64,000 nucleotides of DNA from NCBI RefSeq assembly GCF_008370255.1, contig NZ_SEUI01000005.1:118006-182005 (forward strand), in the 5' to 3' direction. This document shows positions 20,738-30,249 of this stretch, in pieces. Positions within the stretch are counted from its first letter, which is position 1; each line of letters begins with the position of its first letter. The position numbers were made by a program, and so were the translations under genes. This DNA comes from Pseudoalteromonas sp. FUC4. GTDB lineage: Bacteria > Pseudomonadota > Gammaproteobacteria > Enterobacterales > Alteromonadaceae. The notes beneath the pieces are model-generated. The model worked only from the letters and a program-made list of their open reading frames with translations, made no database searches and was not told where the DNA came from.

Positions 20738-21967
20738 ATGGATTATCAGATTTTCTTAGGCGTTGGTGTTTTTATCGCTATCGTTGTACTACTGGTTTTA
20801 GTCATCATTGGTGCTAAATCTCAGTTAGTTGCAAGTGGCGATATTCTTATCGGCATTAATGGCGACCCAGATAAAGCCATTAAAACATCAGCAGGTAGTA
20901 AGCTTTTAGGTGCACTATCTGAGTCAGGTATATTTGTATCATCTGCTTGTGGTGGCGGTGGCTCTTGTGGTCAGTGTCGTGTACACATTAAAGAAGGTGG
21001 TGGTGATATTCTGCCAACTGAGCTTGATCACATATCTAAAGGTGAAGCCCGTGAAGGCTGTCGTTTAGCGTGTCAGGTAAATGTTAAAAATGACATGGAA
21101 ATTGAACTTGAAGAGTCAATTTTCGGTGTTAAGAAGTGGGATTGTGAAGTTATCTCTAATGATAACAAAGCAACGTTCATCAAAGAGCTTAAGCTACAAA
21201 TTCCAGATGGCGAGTCAGTGCCGTTTCGTGCGGGTGGTTACATCCAAATCGAAGCTCCACCTCACCATGTTAAATATGCAGATTTCGATGTTCCTGAAGA
21301 GTATCGTGGCGACTGGAACCATTTTGGTTTCTTCGATCTGGAGTCAAAAGTAGACGAAGAAACAATTCGTGCTTACTCGATGGCTAACTACCCAGAAGAA
21401 GAAGGCATCATTATGCTTAACGTGCGTATTGCTGCTCCACCTCCAAGAAACCTTAGCTTGCCATGTGGTAAAATGTCTTCGTACATTTGGTCGCTTAAAG
21501 AAGGCGATAAGGTAACTATTTCGGGTCCATTTGGTGAGTTCTTTGCTAAAGACACTGATGCAGAAATGGTATTTGTTGGTGGTGGTGCTGGTATGGCGCC
21601 AATGCGTTCTCATATCTTTGACCAACTTAAACGTTTGAACTCAAAACGTAAGATGAGCTTTTGGTATGGTGCACGTTCTGAGCGTGAAATGTTCTACGTA
21701 GAAGATTTTGACGGCCTAGCCGCTGAAAATCCTAACTTCGTATGGCATACAGCACTTTCAGATCCACAGCCTGAAGATAACTGGGAAGGCTATACTGGCT
21801 TTATCCATAACGTGTTATTTGAGAACTATCTTAAAGATCACGAAGCGCCTGAAGATTGTGAGTACTACATGTGTGGTCCTCCAATGATGAATGCGGCAGT
21901 TATTACTATGCTTAAAGATTTAGGTGTTGAAGACGAGAATATCTTACTAGATGACTTCGGTGGCTAA
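20738..21967 (+). CDS. nqrF: Na+-NQR subunit F (NADH dehydrogenase, FAD and 2Fe-2S)
   Basis: The 409-residue electron-input subunit, which oxidises NADH. One N-terminal membrane helix (residues 3-25) is followed by a ferredoxin domain with cluster cysteines C71, C77, C80 and C112, matching Vibrio C70/76/79/111. A ferredoxin-reductase domain comes next, with FAD motif RAYSMANYP and the NADH-binding motif [12 protein letters not shown]. The C-terminus DDFGG is typical. It is the last structural gene of the operon, and a strong terminator follows. Confidence 0.97.
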   Translation: MDYQIFLGVGVFIAIVVLLVLVIIGAKSQLVASGDILIGINGDPDKAIKTSAGSKLLGALSESGIFVSSACGGGGSCGQCRVHIKEGGGDILPTELDHISKGEAREGCRLACQVNVKNDMEIELEESIFGVKKWDCEVISNDNKATFIKELKLQIPDGESVPFRAGGYIQIEAPPHHVKYADFDVPEEYRGDWNHFGFFDLESKVDEETIRAYSMANYPEEEGIIMLNVRIAAPPPRNLSLPCGKMSSYIWSLKEGDKVTISGPFGEFFAKDTDAEMVFVGGGAGMAPMRSHIFDQLKRLNSKRKMSFWYGARSEREMFYVEDFDGLAAENPNFVWHTALSDPQPEDNWEGYTGFIHNVLFENYLKDHEAPEDCEYYMCGPPMMNAAVITMLKDLGVEDENILLDDFGG

Positions 21968-22006
21968 CACTAATACCAAAACAGTTTAGTTTTGGTTAAA
22001 ATACCA

Positions 22007-22039
22007 GCCTCGTAGCACTTGTGTTACGAGGCTTTTTTT
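22007..22039 (+). terminator. Intrinsic terminator after nqrF
   Basis: Stem AGCCTCGTA... with TACGAGGCT, 12 of 13 positions paired with one wobble, followed by seven Ts. A weaker hairpin (CCAAAAC/GTTTTGG, 21977-21996) precedes it. It separates nqrA-F from apbE. Confidence 0.85.
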
Positions 22040-22076
22040 ATTCTTTAATTTTATCAATCTATTAAGTAGAGCTGTT

Positions 22077-23108
22077 ATGAATCGAGTAAGTACTTCACAG
22101 GGCATAATGGCCTTTTTACTAATTACACTGACTTTATTATTGTCAGGGTGTGGTGAAAAGCCAGAGTTAAAAGAAACCTTTTTAGAAGGTAAGACTATGG
22201 GCACCACTTATCATATTAAATATTATGATGAGCAAGCTCAGCTATCGGCTTCACAACTACAGCTGCAAATAGACGCTGTTTTAAAAGATGTGAACCAATC
22301 TATGTCTACTTACATAGAAGACTCTGAAATAAATACATTTAACAGATTACCTGCAAATCAAGTTATGCCAATTAGCGAAGATTTTAGGGCTGTTATAAGC
22401 GAGTCTATTCGCTTGGGTGAATCGACTAAAACACTCGACGTAACAATGGGGCCTTTAATTGATTTATGGGGCTTTGGGCCTGATAAAAAACCAACTAATC
22501 GCCCAAGTGATGAGGCACTTGCTGCAATGATTGAAAAAATTGGTGTAGATAAACTTAATCTTACAGAGCAGGGGCTAGCTAAAACTGTTGATGGATTGGA
22601 GCTTTCTTTTTCGGCAACAGCTAAGGGCTATGGTATTGATAAAGTTGCCCAGTTATTAGAAAGCCACGATATTACTAATTACATGGTTGAGATTGGTGGT
22701 GAGCTGCGTATAGCGGGTGAAAAGCCAAATAATCAGGATTGGAAAATTGCGATTGAGCAACCTGATGCACAACCTGGAGAGCGTAAGGTACACCGTGTTT
22801 TATCACCAGGTACAAGTGGTATAGCTACATCGGGTGATTACCGTATTTTTTATAAAATGGATGGCGAAATCTATACTCATTTAATTGATCCAGCAACAGG
22901 TATGCCTATTAAGCACGACTTAGTGTCGGTAACTGTGCTTCACCCAAGCGCTATGACAGCAGATGGTTTAGCGACGGCACTTACTGTAATGGGGATGCAA
23001 AAAGCGCAAGCTTATGCTGAACAACATGATTTACCGGTTTATTTAATAGGTAAATCAAAAGAGGGTTTAGTTACCTACTCAAGCCCAGCATTTAAGCCTT
23101 ATTTATAG
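22077..23108 (+). CDS. apbE: FAD:protein FMN transferase (ApbE)
   Basis: A 343-residue lipoprotein with signal and lipobox LSGC at about residues 22-25, facing the periplasm. ApbE uses FAD and Mg2+ to link FMN to threonines in the Dxx(S/T)GAT motif, here of NqrB and NqrC. Family features are TMGTTYHIKY, MSTYIEDSEIN, LDVTMGPLIDLWGFGP, the GG motif in MVEIGGELRIAG and the metal-binding AMTADGLATAL. Its place directly after nqrF fits the role. The ribosome site is modest and expression may come from its own promoter or read-through. Confidence 0.94.
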   Translation: MNRVSTSQGIMAFLLITLTLLLSGCGEKPELKETFLEGKTMGTTYHIKYYDEQAQLSASQLQLQIDAVLKDVNQSMSTYIEDSEINTFNRLPANQVMPISEDFRAVISESIRLGESTKTLDVTMGPLIDLWGFGPDKKPTNRPSDEALAAMIEKIGVDKLNLTEQGLAKTVDGLELSFSATAKGYGIDKVAQLLESHDITNYMVEIGGELRIAGEKPNNQDWKIAIEQPDAQPGERKVHRVLSPGTSGIATSGDYRIFYKMDGEIYTHLIDPATGMPIKHDLVSVTVLHPSAMTADGLATALTVMGMQKAQAYAEQHDLPVYLIGKSKEGLVTYSSPAFKPYL

Positions 23109-23209
23109 TATGGTGCTGACTTGTTTATTTCCGTGTTATTTGGGTATATAATAGCAGTCGCTCAAAAATATTTGAGTTTAATTTATTGCTGATCAATAGG
23201 GGCTAAGCA

Positions 23210-23422
23210 ATGTCACTTTTTCTTCTTACTTTTGGCTTACTAATTTTGATAGTTTCGGCTATGGCCGTTGGTATGATCGTGCAAAAAAAATCTATGGCAA
23301 GCAGCTGTGGTGGTTTAGGTTCGGTTGGTATTGATAAAGCCTGTGATTGCGATGATCCATGTGATAAACGCAAAAACCGTTTAGCAAAAGAGCAAGCCTG
23401 GAAAGAAAACCAAATTATTTAA
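23210..23422 (+). CDS. nqrM: Na+-NQR maturation protein NqrM
   Basis: A 70-residue protein (formerly DUF539) with one N-terminal membrane helix (residues 2-25) and four conserved cysteines in SSCGGLG, KACDCDDPC. NqrM is needed to insert the iron centre between NqrD and NqrE. The order nqrA-F, apbE, nqrM is the same as in Vibrio. A terminator follows 17 bp after the stop. Confidence 0.95.
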   Translation: MSLFLLTFGLLILIVSAMAVGMIVQKKSMASSCGGLGSVGIDKACDCDDPCDKRKNRLAKEQAWKENQII

Positions 23423-23438
23423 GCCTGTCTTAAATATT

Positions 23439-23465
23439 AAAAAGCGCTTTATAGCGCTTTTTTTG
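23439..23465 (+). terminator. Intrinsic terminator of nqrM
   Basis: Stem AAAAAGCGCT with AGCGCTTTTT, loop of 4, then T-run ending at 23464. It closes the nqr-apbE-nqrM block before a 1.1-kb non-coding stretch. Confidence 0.85.
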
Positions 23466-23668
23466 TACCTGTAAAACGCCTCCGCATCATCGCTTCCAAA
23501 GTAATCCAATCTAAATGTATTAGACAAAGGTATATAGTTTAGTTTTTTTCACCTATTAGGTTTATTTTTCTCGTTTGTCAAATTGGAGCTAACACTCTAA
23601 AGTTTAACCATAGACAAAGAGCAAGGATCTCGTCATAAGCTTGAGGCATAAGTTAGCCTCGCTTAAAA

Positions 23669-24209
23669 GAATCTTTATATTGTGTGTGAAGATGTTGTCA
23701 GTGTGAAAGGCAACTCAAATTCGGTGGTGACTGCATTTGAGTTGTTTTTATTTCCCTACAATTGCCACGTAATGTATACCAAGAATCTTTATATTGTGTG
23801 TGAAGATGTTGTCAGTGTGAAAGGCAACTCAAATTCGGTGGTGACTGCATTTGAGTTGTTTTTATTTCCCTACAATTGCCACGTAGTGTAAACCAAGAAT
23901 CTTTATATTGTGTGTGAAGATGTTGTCAGTGTGAAAGGCAACTCAAGTTCGGTGGTGACTGCATTTGAGTTGTTTTTATTTCCCTACAATTGCCACGTAA
24001 TGTAAACCAAAAATCTTTATATTGTGTGTGAAGATGTTGTCAGTGTGAAAGGCAACTCAAGTTCGGTGGTGACTGCATTTGAGTTGTTTTTATTTCCCTA
24101 CAATTGCCACGTAATGTAAACCAAAAATCTTTATATTGTGTGTGAAGATGTTGTCAGTGTGAAAGGCGGCTCAAGTTCGGTGGTGACTGAATTTGGGCTG
24201 TTTTTATTT
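23669..24209 (+). repeat. Five tandem 114-bp repeats, each with a conserved stem-loop and T-run
   Basis: Units begin at 23669, 23783, 23897, 24011 and 24125, exactly 114 bp apart; units 1-4 are nearly identical and unit 5 diverges after its hairpin. Each contains a 10-bp inverted repeat (unit 1: 23711-23720 with 23735-23744), a 14-nt loop and then TTTTTATTT. Units 3 and 4 turn pair 9 into G-T. Unit 5 changes five arm bases but keeps all ten pairs (one A-T to G-C swap and three G-T wobbles). This is what an RNA stem under selection looks like. A TATATT -10-like box opens each unit. Because 114 is divisible by three, short open frames run through, but these look incidental. Confidence 0.9.
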
Positions 24210-24583
24210 GTGCCACACAATTATTACTCCCTCCTAAAAACCTATAATCCTATTAAATATTTCTCTTTAAATCGTTTTTATTTAAACTAACCGAATGTTT
24301 TTTATCGTGTTATTTTTTATTAACAAAATAGCTTCGAAAGCTTAACTCAAATTAATTGATTTTTAGTTGAACAGAAAATTCTCTTTGTTATACTCAAGTT
24401 CGAACTTTCAGTAAGTTTTGAAAGTTTGGTTGATACGGATCAATTTTCGCTAGGTAAATATGTGCTAGCTGGATTTGATTGTATTTAGCACCTGGTTTTA
24501 GGGCTTACAACAGCAATGTTTTTTAAATTTTTCCATTGCGAACTGTATTACTCTAATTTTGTTATAGTCATTTTAGTAGGTTA
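24210..24583 (+). other. Intergenic region with regulatory palindromes upstream of the small membrane gene
   Basis: AT-rich non-coding DNA. It holds a 12-bp perfect palindrome AAGTTCGAACTT (24396-24407), overlapping a 7-bp inverted repeat AACTTTC/GAAAGTT (24403-24409, 24420-24426), followed by the FNR-type box described separately. No gene is evident. Confidence 0.5.
24430..24443 (+). promoter_or_regulatory. Perfect FNR/Anr-type box
   Basis: TTGAT-ACGG-ATCAA matches the FNR consensus TTGATN4ATCAA at all ten fixed positions. It overlaps a possible -35 (TTGATA) with a -10-like TAAATA about 19 bp on, so FNR would be expected to repress. It lies 141 bp before the ATG at 24584 and about 0.9 kb before cyoA. 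In E. coli FNR represses cyo without oxygen. Confidence 0.65.
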
Positions 24584-25009
24584 ATGTCTTTGAACACACT
24601 TTCTTTGCATCATACAACTACGGAACTTGCCTCTGGCGAGCCGCAGACGTGTGAGCGCTTGAATAAAGCAGGCAAGGGCGTGTGTGTAGCTATAACTTTA
24701 TTAGTTTTTAATACTGTAATGTTGCTAAGCGGTGCATTAGAGGATGCCTTCAAGCTTGAAGCGCTATTAAGTGATGGGTTTATTGTAGAGCCACTGTTAC
24801 TTAATCTTGCGCAATTTTTAGCTCATCCGATCATATCAAGTCAGTTACTTATTGGCCTTTGTTGGTTATTGTTCCATATTTGTCCAGCGCGTCGTGCTGG
24901 CATAATCCTCCGTAAAGCAGCCTTTGCTTTTAGCGAGGCTAAAGTTCTTCAGCCTGTGATCTCTTCACACGGTTGTCGTGCTCCACCTAGCTTTACAGGT
25001 TGCCTGTAA
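24584..25009 (+). CDS. Small membrane protein upstream of the cyo operon, function unknown
   Basis: A 141-residue protein with two hydrophobic stretches (about residues 32-50 and 84-98) and a cysteine-containing C-terminal tail (SHGCRAPPSFTGCL). It starts at ATG 24584 with AGG five bases upstream. I do not recognise the family; the RAPP near the C-terminus faintly recalls small copper-linked proteins of the DUF2946 type, but this is a weak impression. An FNR-type box upstream and the oxidase operon downstream suggest, without proving, a link to aerobic respiration or oxidase assembly. Confidence 0.6.
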   Translation: MSLNTLSLHHTTTELASGEPQTCERLNKAGKGVCVAITLLVFNTVMLLSGALEDAFKLEALLSDGFIVEPLLLNLAQFLAHPIISSQLLIGLCWLLFHICPARRAGIILRKAAFAFSEAKVLQPVISSHGCRAPPSFTGCL

Positions 25010-25327
25010 CGCTGCATCTTGTTGCTGGTTTTAATTATTTGTTCTTGCTGTAAATAATTAAGGTTAGCTAAAACAAAGTAGCTCCGTGTTTTTTAAACAC
25101 ATTTCAGCCAACCACCACTCACCCAAGTTAACTTTTATTACGTTATATAAATGCGTTTAGAAAGCTGGGTTTGTTGCTAGGTCATTAATGGCATGAGCTT
25201 TAGGTTTTGAATAGCCCCCTTATTTTTATAATTTAATTCTAGTTAACTTGGGTTTTTATTGAAAAATCGTTGCTTTGGTTTTTATTTTAAGCAGCAAATT
25301 GAAACTCTAGGTTTGTAGGATACTCCC
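25010..25327 (+). other. cyo upstream region with two inverted repeats
   Basis: Non-coding. Right after the small gene lies TTAATTATTT (25031-25040) facing AAATAATTAA (25052-25061), a perfect 10-bp AT stem. Further on, a 13-bp sequence ACCCAAGTTAACT (25121-25133) recurs as its exact inverted complement at 25241-25253, followed by TTTTTATT. The cyo promoter or leader must be here. Confidence 0.6.
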
Positions 25328-26287
25328 TTGTTAATTCGTAACCTTTGTAATATTGCTTTAGCTAGTACAGTGCTGGCGTTGTCAGGCTGTAAAGGCGGGA
25401 TACTCGATCCAAAAGGGCAGATAGGCATTGATGAGAAAAATTTAATCATCATCGCAACCGTGCTTATGTTGCTTGTAGTCGTTCCCGTTATTGTGATGAC
25501 TTTGTATTTCGCTTGGAAATATAGAGACACTCAAAACCAAGAAATTTATGCTCCAAAATGGGCTCATTCAAATAAAATTGAAGCCGTTGTTTGGGCTGTT
25601 CCTATTGTTATTGTAATCATTTTAGGTGTTATTACCTGGCAGTCTACCCAAGAGCTAGACCCTTATAAACCAATTGAAGGTAAAGGTAAGCATCTTACTG
25701 TTGAAGTGGTTTCATTAAACTGGAAGTGGCTGTTTATATACCCTGAGCAAGGTATTGCTACGGTTAATGAATTAGTGTTCCCAGCAAATGTACCTGTTGA
25801 ATATAAAATCACTTCAGAGAGCACAATGAATTCATTTTTTATTCCGCAATTGGGTAGTCAAATATACTCAATGGCTGGGATGGAAACCAAGCTTCACTTA
25901 ATTGCAAATGAGCCAGGTACGTTTAAAGGCTTTTCTGCAAATTACAGCGGCGCAGGTTTCACTGGCATGAAATTTAATGCCATTGCTACACCTACTCAAG
26001 CTGGTTTTGATAAGTGGGTGAGTGATGTGAAAGCGAATTCAAGCGCTAATAACCTGACTCATGCAAACTATGTTGAGCTTGCAAAAGCAAGTGAAAATAA
26101 CCCTGTAGCCTATTACGGAAAAGTTGATGACGGCTTATTTCATACCATTGTTATGAAGTATATGCAGGCGCATGGCGATATGAACAAAAAACACCATGCA
26201 ATGGGCGAACATGGGCAAATGAGTAAAAAGCATCATGAAATGAGTGAGCACTCAATGCCTTCATCTCACAGCCAAGGCGAGGAATAA
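25328..26287 (+). CDS. cyoA: Cytochrome bo-type ubiquinol oxidase subunit II
   Basis: A 319-residue lipoprotein subunit of the quinol oxidase. The start is TTG at 25328 with AGGA about eight bases upstream; it is needed to include the signal peptide and lipobox LSGC (residues 18-21), and no ATG precedes the first membrane helix. Two helices (about 40-62 and 88-108) precede the periplasmic cupredoxin domain, which lacks CuA ligands as expected for a quinol oxidase; [18 protein letters not shown] matches CyoA. The C-terminal tail of about 45 residues is rich in His and Met ([20 protein letters not shown]), which is unusual and could bind metal. cyoB follows after 2 bp. Confidence 0.93.
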   Translation: MLIRNLCNIALASTVLALSGCKGGILDPKGQIGIDEKNLIIIATVLMLLVVVPVIVMTLYFAWKYRDTQNQEIYAPKWAHSNKIEAVVWAVPIVIVIILGVITWQSTQELDPYKPIEGKGKHLTVEVVSLNWKWLFIYPEQGIATVNELVFPANVPVEYKITSESTMNSFFIPQLGSQIYSMAGMETKLHLIANEPGTFKGFSANYSGAGFTGMKFNAIATPTQAGFDKWVSDVKANSSANNLTHANYVELAKASENNPVAYYGKVDDGLFHTIVMKYMQAHGDMNKKHHAMGEHGQMSKKHHEMSEHSMPSSHSQGEE

Positions 26288-26289
26288 TA

Positions 26290-28278
26290 ATGTCGTTATT
26301 AGGTAATCTTTCACTCGACGCAATTCCGTTTCATGAGCCAATTCTTGTGTTCACGATGTCGGTTATTGCGATAGCTGGGCTTATTATTGCCGGGCTTATT
26401 ACAAAGTATAAAAAATGGGGCGTGCTTTGGCGCGACTGGATCACGTCTGTTGATCACAAACGCTTAGGCGTAATGTATATTCTTTTAGCACTAATAATGC
26501 TGTTTCGTGGTTTTTCTGATGCAATAATGATGCGTGCGCAGTTGGCACTTGCTACCAGTGGTGCGCCAGGTTATTTACCACCAGAACACTACGACCAAAT
26601 ATTTACTGCCCACGGCGTAATCATGATCATATTTATGGCAATGCCATTTATGATTGGTCTAATGAACATTGTATTACCACTTCAAATAGGTGCTCGCGAT
26701 GTTGCTTTCCCATTTTTAAATAATTTAAGTTTTTGGTTTACAGCCAGTGGTGCAATTTTAATTAACTTATCACTTGTGTTTGGTGAGTTTGCAAAAACAG
26801 GTTGGGTGGCATATCCGCCGCTTTCGGAGCTGACCTTTAGCCCTGGGGTGGGGGTTGATTATTATATTTGGGCCTTGCAAATATCCGGGCTCGGTACACT
26901 TCTAACAGCCGTAAACTTTTTAGCTACCGTGTTTAAAATGCGTGCACCAGGTATGACCCTAATGAAAATGCCAATTTTCACATGGGCATGTACATGGGCA
27001 AACATATTAATTGCAGCATCATTCCCAATTTTAACTGCTGTACTTGCAATGCTAACGCTTGACCGTTATCTCGACTTCCACTTCTTTACCAATGAATTGG
27101 GCGGTAACGCCATGATGTACATCAACCTGTTTTGGGCATGGGGTCATCCTGAGGTATACATATTAGTATTACCAGCGTTTGGTATTTTTTCTGAAATTAT
27201 TTCGACCTTTGCCGGTAAACGTTTATTTGGTTATAAGTCGATGGTTTACGCCAGCGGTGCAATCTCAATTTTAGGTTTTATTGTTTGGCTACATCACTTC
27301 TTTACGATGGGCTCGAGTGCTAACGTTAATGCGTTTTTTGGGGTAATGACCATGGTCATTGCCGTACCAACTGGGGTTAAGTTATTTAACTGGTTATTTA
27401 CCATTTACCGAGGTCGTTTACGTATTAGCGTACCGGTACTTTGGACACTTGGCTTTATGGTTACCTTTACCGTAGGCGGTATGACCGGTGTATTACTTGC
27501 TATTCCTGGCGCCGATTATGTACTGCATAACAGCTTATTCTTAATTGCACATTTTCATAACACAATTATTGGTGGTGCTGTGTTTGGTTACCTGGCCGGT
27601 TTTGTATTTTGGTTCCCTAAAGCAATGGGCTTTAAACTTAATGAAAAATGGGGCAAAGCATCATTTTGGTGTTGGATTATTGGTTTCTTTGTAGCATTTA
27701 TGCCGCTGTACGTACTTGGTTTCTTAGGTATGACACGTCGCTTAAACCACACTAACAACCCAGATTGGAACATATGGTTATACATTGCCGCAGGCGGTGC
27801 TGTAATTATTATGTTTGGTATTATCAGCCAGGTAATTCAATTATATGTGAGCTTTAGAGACCGTGAAGCGCTTGACGATACAACAGGCGATCCGTGGAAC
27901 GGCCACACACTTGAGTGGGCTACAAGTTCACCTCCGCAAATTTATAACTTTGCAACAATTCCACATATTGATGATATTGATGCATGGACCGACATGAAAG
28001 AAAAAGGTCAAGCATATCAAGATAAGGCAAACTACAGCCCTATTCATATGCCTAAAAACACATCAGCTGGCGTGTTAATGGCAGCAAGCTTAACAGTATT
28101 TTGTTTTGCAATGATTTGGCATATTTGGTGGTTAGCTGTTGTTGGGCTAGTAGGCGGAATTGCCATATTTATCAAACGTTGTTACACCAGCGATGTAGAT
28201 TACTATATACAACCTGATGAAATTGCACGCACTGAAGCTGCATATAATTCAAGTGGCATTAAGGAGCTAAAAGCGTGA
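26290..28278 (+). CDS. cyoB: Cytochrome bo-type ubiquinol oxidase subunit I
   Basis: A 662-residue catalytic subunit with about 15 helices that holds haem b and the haem o/CuB centre and pumps protons while reducing O2. The haem-copper core is visible: [15 protein letters not shown] with the cross-linked His-Tyr pair and CuB histidine, LHHFFTMG with two CuB histidines, and the haem-ligand region [22 protein letters not shown] is near the N-terminus. It overlaps cyoC by 4 bp (GTGA). Confidence 0.97.
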   Translation: MSLLGNLSLDAIPFHEPILVFTMSVIAIAGLIIAGLITKYKKWGVLWRDWITSVDHKRLGVMYILLALIMLFRGFSDAIMMRAQLALATSGAPGYLPPEHYDQIFTAHGVIMIIFMAMPFMIGLMNIVLPLQIGARDVAFPFLNNLSFWFTASGAILINLSLVFGEFAKTGWVAYPPLSELTFSPGVGVDYYIWALQISGLGTLLTAVNFLATVFKMRAPGMTLMKMPIFTWACTWANILIAASFPILTAVLAMLTLDRYLDFHFFTNELGGNAMMYINLFWAWGHPEVYILVLPAFGIFSEIISTFAGKRLFGYKSMVYASGAISILGFIVWLHHFFTMGSSANVNAFFGVMTMVIAVPTGVKLFNWLFTIYRGRLRISVPVLWTLGFMVTFTVGGMTGVLLAIPGADYVLHNSLFLIAHFHNTIIGGAVFGYLAGFVFWFPKAMGFKLNEKWGKASFWCWIIGFFVAFMPLYVLGFLGMTRRLNHTNNPDWNIWLYIAAGGAVIIMFGIISQVIQLYVSFRDREALDDTTGDPWNGHTLEWATSSPPQIYNFATIPHIDDIDAWTDMKEKGQAYQDKANYSPIHMPKNTSAGVLMAASLTVFCFAMIWHIWWLAVVGLVGGIAIFIKRCYTSDVDYYIQPDEIARTEAAYNSSGIKELKA

Positions 28279-28916
28279 GTACACTTTCTGCAAATTTAGA
28301 ATCAGCAAATTTAGACTCTGTATCACACGATGATCATGCCCACGCGCATGATCACCACGATACTTCGGGTGACACGATATTTGGCTTTTGGTTATACCTA
28401 ATGACCGATTGCCTATTATTTGCCTCGTTTTTTGCCACCTACGCAGTGCTTTTTATGAACACTGCCGGTGGTGTATCGGGTAAAGATATTTTTGAGCTCG
28501 ACTTTGTAGCAGTAGAAACTGCTGCACTACTTATTAGTAGTATTACCTTTGGTTTTGCCATGATTGCCGCTCAAGGGCAAAAAAAGGCACTAACACTGAC
28601 TTGGTTATTTGTTACGTTTTGTTTAGGTGCTGTGTTTATTGGTATGGAAGTATACGAATTTCATCACCTAATTGTGCATGGCCATGGCCCACAACAAAGT
28701 GCTTTTTTAACATCATTTTTCTCATTAGTTGGCCTACATGGTTTACATGTAACTGCGGGTCTAATTTGGATGACCATAATGATGATTGAAGTTGCTAAAC
28801 GTGGCTTAGGTAAAGCAACCGTAACGCGTTTGAGCTGCTTAAGCCTATTTTGGCACTTCTTAGACATTGTCTGGATTTGTGTATTTACCGTTGTTTATTT
28901 AATGGGAGCAATGTAA
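28275..28916 (+). CDS. cyoC: Cytochrome bo-type ubiquinol oxidase subunit III
   Basis: A 213-residue, five-helix subunit of the oxidase. It starts with GTG at 28275 overlapping the cyoB stop. The N-terminal 33 residues are rich in His and Asp ([11 protein letters not shown]), more than in enteric CyoC, and echo the His-rich CyoA tail. Conserved parts are [40 protein letters not shown] and the [13 protein letters not shown] histidine segment. It overlaps cyoD by one base. Confidence 0.95.
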   Translation: MSTLSANLESANLDSVSHDDHAHAHDHHDTSGDTIFGFWLYLMTDCLLFASFFATYAVLFMNTAGGVSGKDIFELDFVAVETAALLISSITFGFAMIAAQGQKKALTLTWLFVTFCLGAVFIGMEVYEFHHLIVHGHGPQQSAFLTSFFSLVGLHGLHVTAGLIWMTIMMIEVAKRGLGKATVTRLSCLSLFWHFLDIVWICVFTVVYLMGAM

Positions 28917-29254
28917 TGAGCCACAGCGAAACACATGCTGAGCACCATGATGAATCTCATGGCAGTGTTAAAACTTACTTAATTGGCTTTGTGCTATCGG
29001 TAATTTTAACTGCTATACCGTTTTACATGGTAATGGAAGGTGACTTCTCAAAAGTAACAACGCTTTGGAGCATTGTTACTTTAGCAATCGTACAAGTTTG
29101 GGTGCATTTAAAATACTTTTTACACCTTAATTTTACGACCGAAGATGGCCGAGCAAGTACTTTCTCATTCCTATTCAGTGCTCTGATCATCGTAATGGTT
29201 GTTGGGTTATCTGTTTGGATCATTTATGAATCTAACGCAATGATGATGTACTAG
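28916..29254 (+). CDS. cyoD: Cytochrome bo-type ubiquinol oxidase subunit IV
   Basis: A 112-residue, three-helix subunit. I start at ATG 28916, overlapping the cyoC stop as TAATG; this gives [16 protein letters not shown] and a normal family length. LSVILTAIPFYMVM and VQVWVHLKYFLHLNF are conserved CyoD segments. It stabilises CuB-site assembly in E. coli. Confidence 0.93.
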   Translation: MSHSETHAEHHDESHGSVKTYLIGFVLSVILTAIPFYMVMEGDFSKVTTLWSIVTLAIVQVWVHLKYFLHLNFTTEDGRASTFSFLFSALIIVMVVGLSVWIIYESNAMMMY

Positions 29255-29263
29255 GAGTTGAAG

Positions 29264-30148
29264 ATGTTTCGTCGTTATTTATCAGTGACAAAGCCGGGTA
29301 TTATTATGGGCAATTTGATCAGCGTAGCGGGCGGGTTTTTACTTGCCTCGCGCGGTGATATAGACCCATGGTTAATGATTGCTACATTAATTGGTTTGTC
29401 GCTAGTAGTTGCATCGGGTTGTGCTATCAACAATGTTATAGATAGAGACATAGATGTGGCCATGGCGCGTACTCGTACGCGAGTAACAGTAACAGGCGAA
29501 ATGTCGGCCTTTGCTGCACTTAGTCACGGTATTTTATTGGGTGTTGTGGGCTTTGGTTTACTTATAGCCTACACCACTCAAGCCGCGGTATTTTTTGCAG
29601 CCTTTGGCTACGTAATTTATGTAGGGGTTTATAGCCTCTACATGAAACGCAACTCAGTATATGGCACTTTTGTAGGTAGCCTTTCTGGCGCTGTCCCGCC
29701 AGTAGTTGGTTACTGCGCCGTGACAGGGCAGTTCGATATGGGCGCATTAATACTGCTAGTCATGTTTAGCTTGTGGCAAATGCCGCACTCTTACGCTATC
29801 GCTATTTTTCGCTTTAAAGATTATCAAGCTGCAGGTATTCCTGTATTACCAGTAGCGCAAGGTATTGATAAAGCAAAGCGCCATATCGTACTTTATATTG
29901 CTGTATACGCATTAGTGGTGATGTTACTGCCAATTACTGGCTACACAGGGGCTGCTTTTATGGCTGTGGCGTGTATTACCAGCTTTTGGTGGTTGCTAAT
30001 GGCATTGCGTGGTTATCGTCGTAATATTGATATGAGCAGCTGGGCACGTAAAGTGTTCGCATTTTCAATTATTAATATTACAGCGTTAAGCATTGCTATG
30101 GCTGTTGACTACCATAGCGTTGCTCCACAGCTATTAACGCTTACCTAA
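29264..30148 (+). CDS. cyoE: Protohaem IX farnesyltransferase (haem O synthase)
   Basis: A 294-residue UbiA-type prenyltransferase with about nine helices that farnesylates haem B to haem O for the CyoB active site. The two aspartate-rich motifs are [18 protein letters not shown] (near residue 66) and the later [11 protein letters not shown] region. ATG 29264 has AGGAG six bases upstream, preferable to the in-frame TTG at 29258. It is the last cyo gene and a terminator follows. Confidence 0.95.
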   Translation: MFRRYLSVTKPGIIMGNLISVAGGFLLASRGDIDPWLMIATLIGLSLVVASGCAINNVIDRDIDVAMARTRTRVTVTGEMSAFAALSHGILLGVVGFGLLIAYTTQAAVFFAAFGYVIYVGVYSLYMKRNSVYGTFVGSLSGAVPPVVGYCAVTGQFDMGALILLVMFSLWQMPHSYAIAIFRFKDYQAAGIPVLPVAQGIDKAKRHIVLYIAVYALVVMLLPITGYTGAAFMAVACITSFWWLLMALRGYRRNIDMSSWARKVFAFSIINITALSIAMAVDYHSVAPQLLTLT

Positions 30149-30181
30149 TTTAAAAATTTTTAACTATTCCAAAGTTAATCC

Positions 30182-30205
30182 AAAGGCTCGAAAGAGCCTT
30201 TTTTT
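30182..30205 (+). terminator. Intrinsic terminator of the cyo operon
   Basis: Stem AAGGCTC/GAGCCTT with GAAA loop and seven Ts. Confidence 0.88.
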
Positions 30206-30249
30206 ATGCCTAAATATTAAGATAATTGAACATTCGTATACTCACTCTT

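Noticed and set aside
23682-23891. Open frame of 69 codons inside the tandem repeats, encoding a duplicated peptide
   Set aside because: It exists only because 114 is divisible by three; it has no ribosome site, starts with GTG in the repeat and stops in unit 2, while the conserved feature is the stem, not the frame.
23783-23896. Per-unit sigma70 promoter with -35 TTGCCA and -10 TATATT
   Set aside because: The spacing is about 22 bp, too long for a normal promoter, and the -35-like part is absent before unit 1; only the -10-like box is retained as an observation.
23669-24209. CRISPR array
   Set aside because: Units are contiguous near-identical 114-bp copies without unique spacers, and no cas genes are present.
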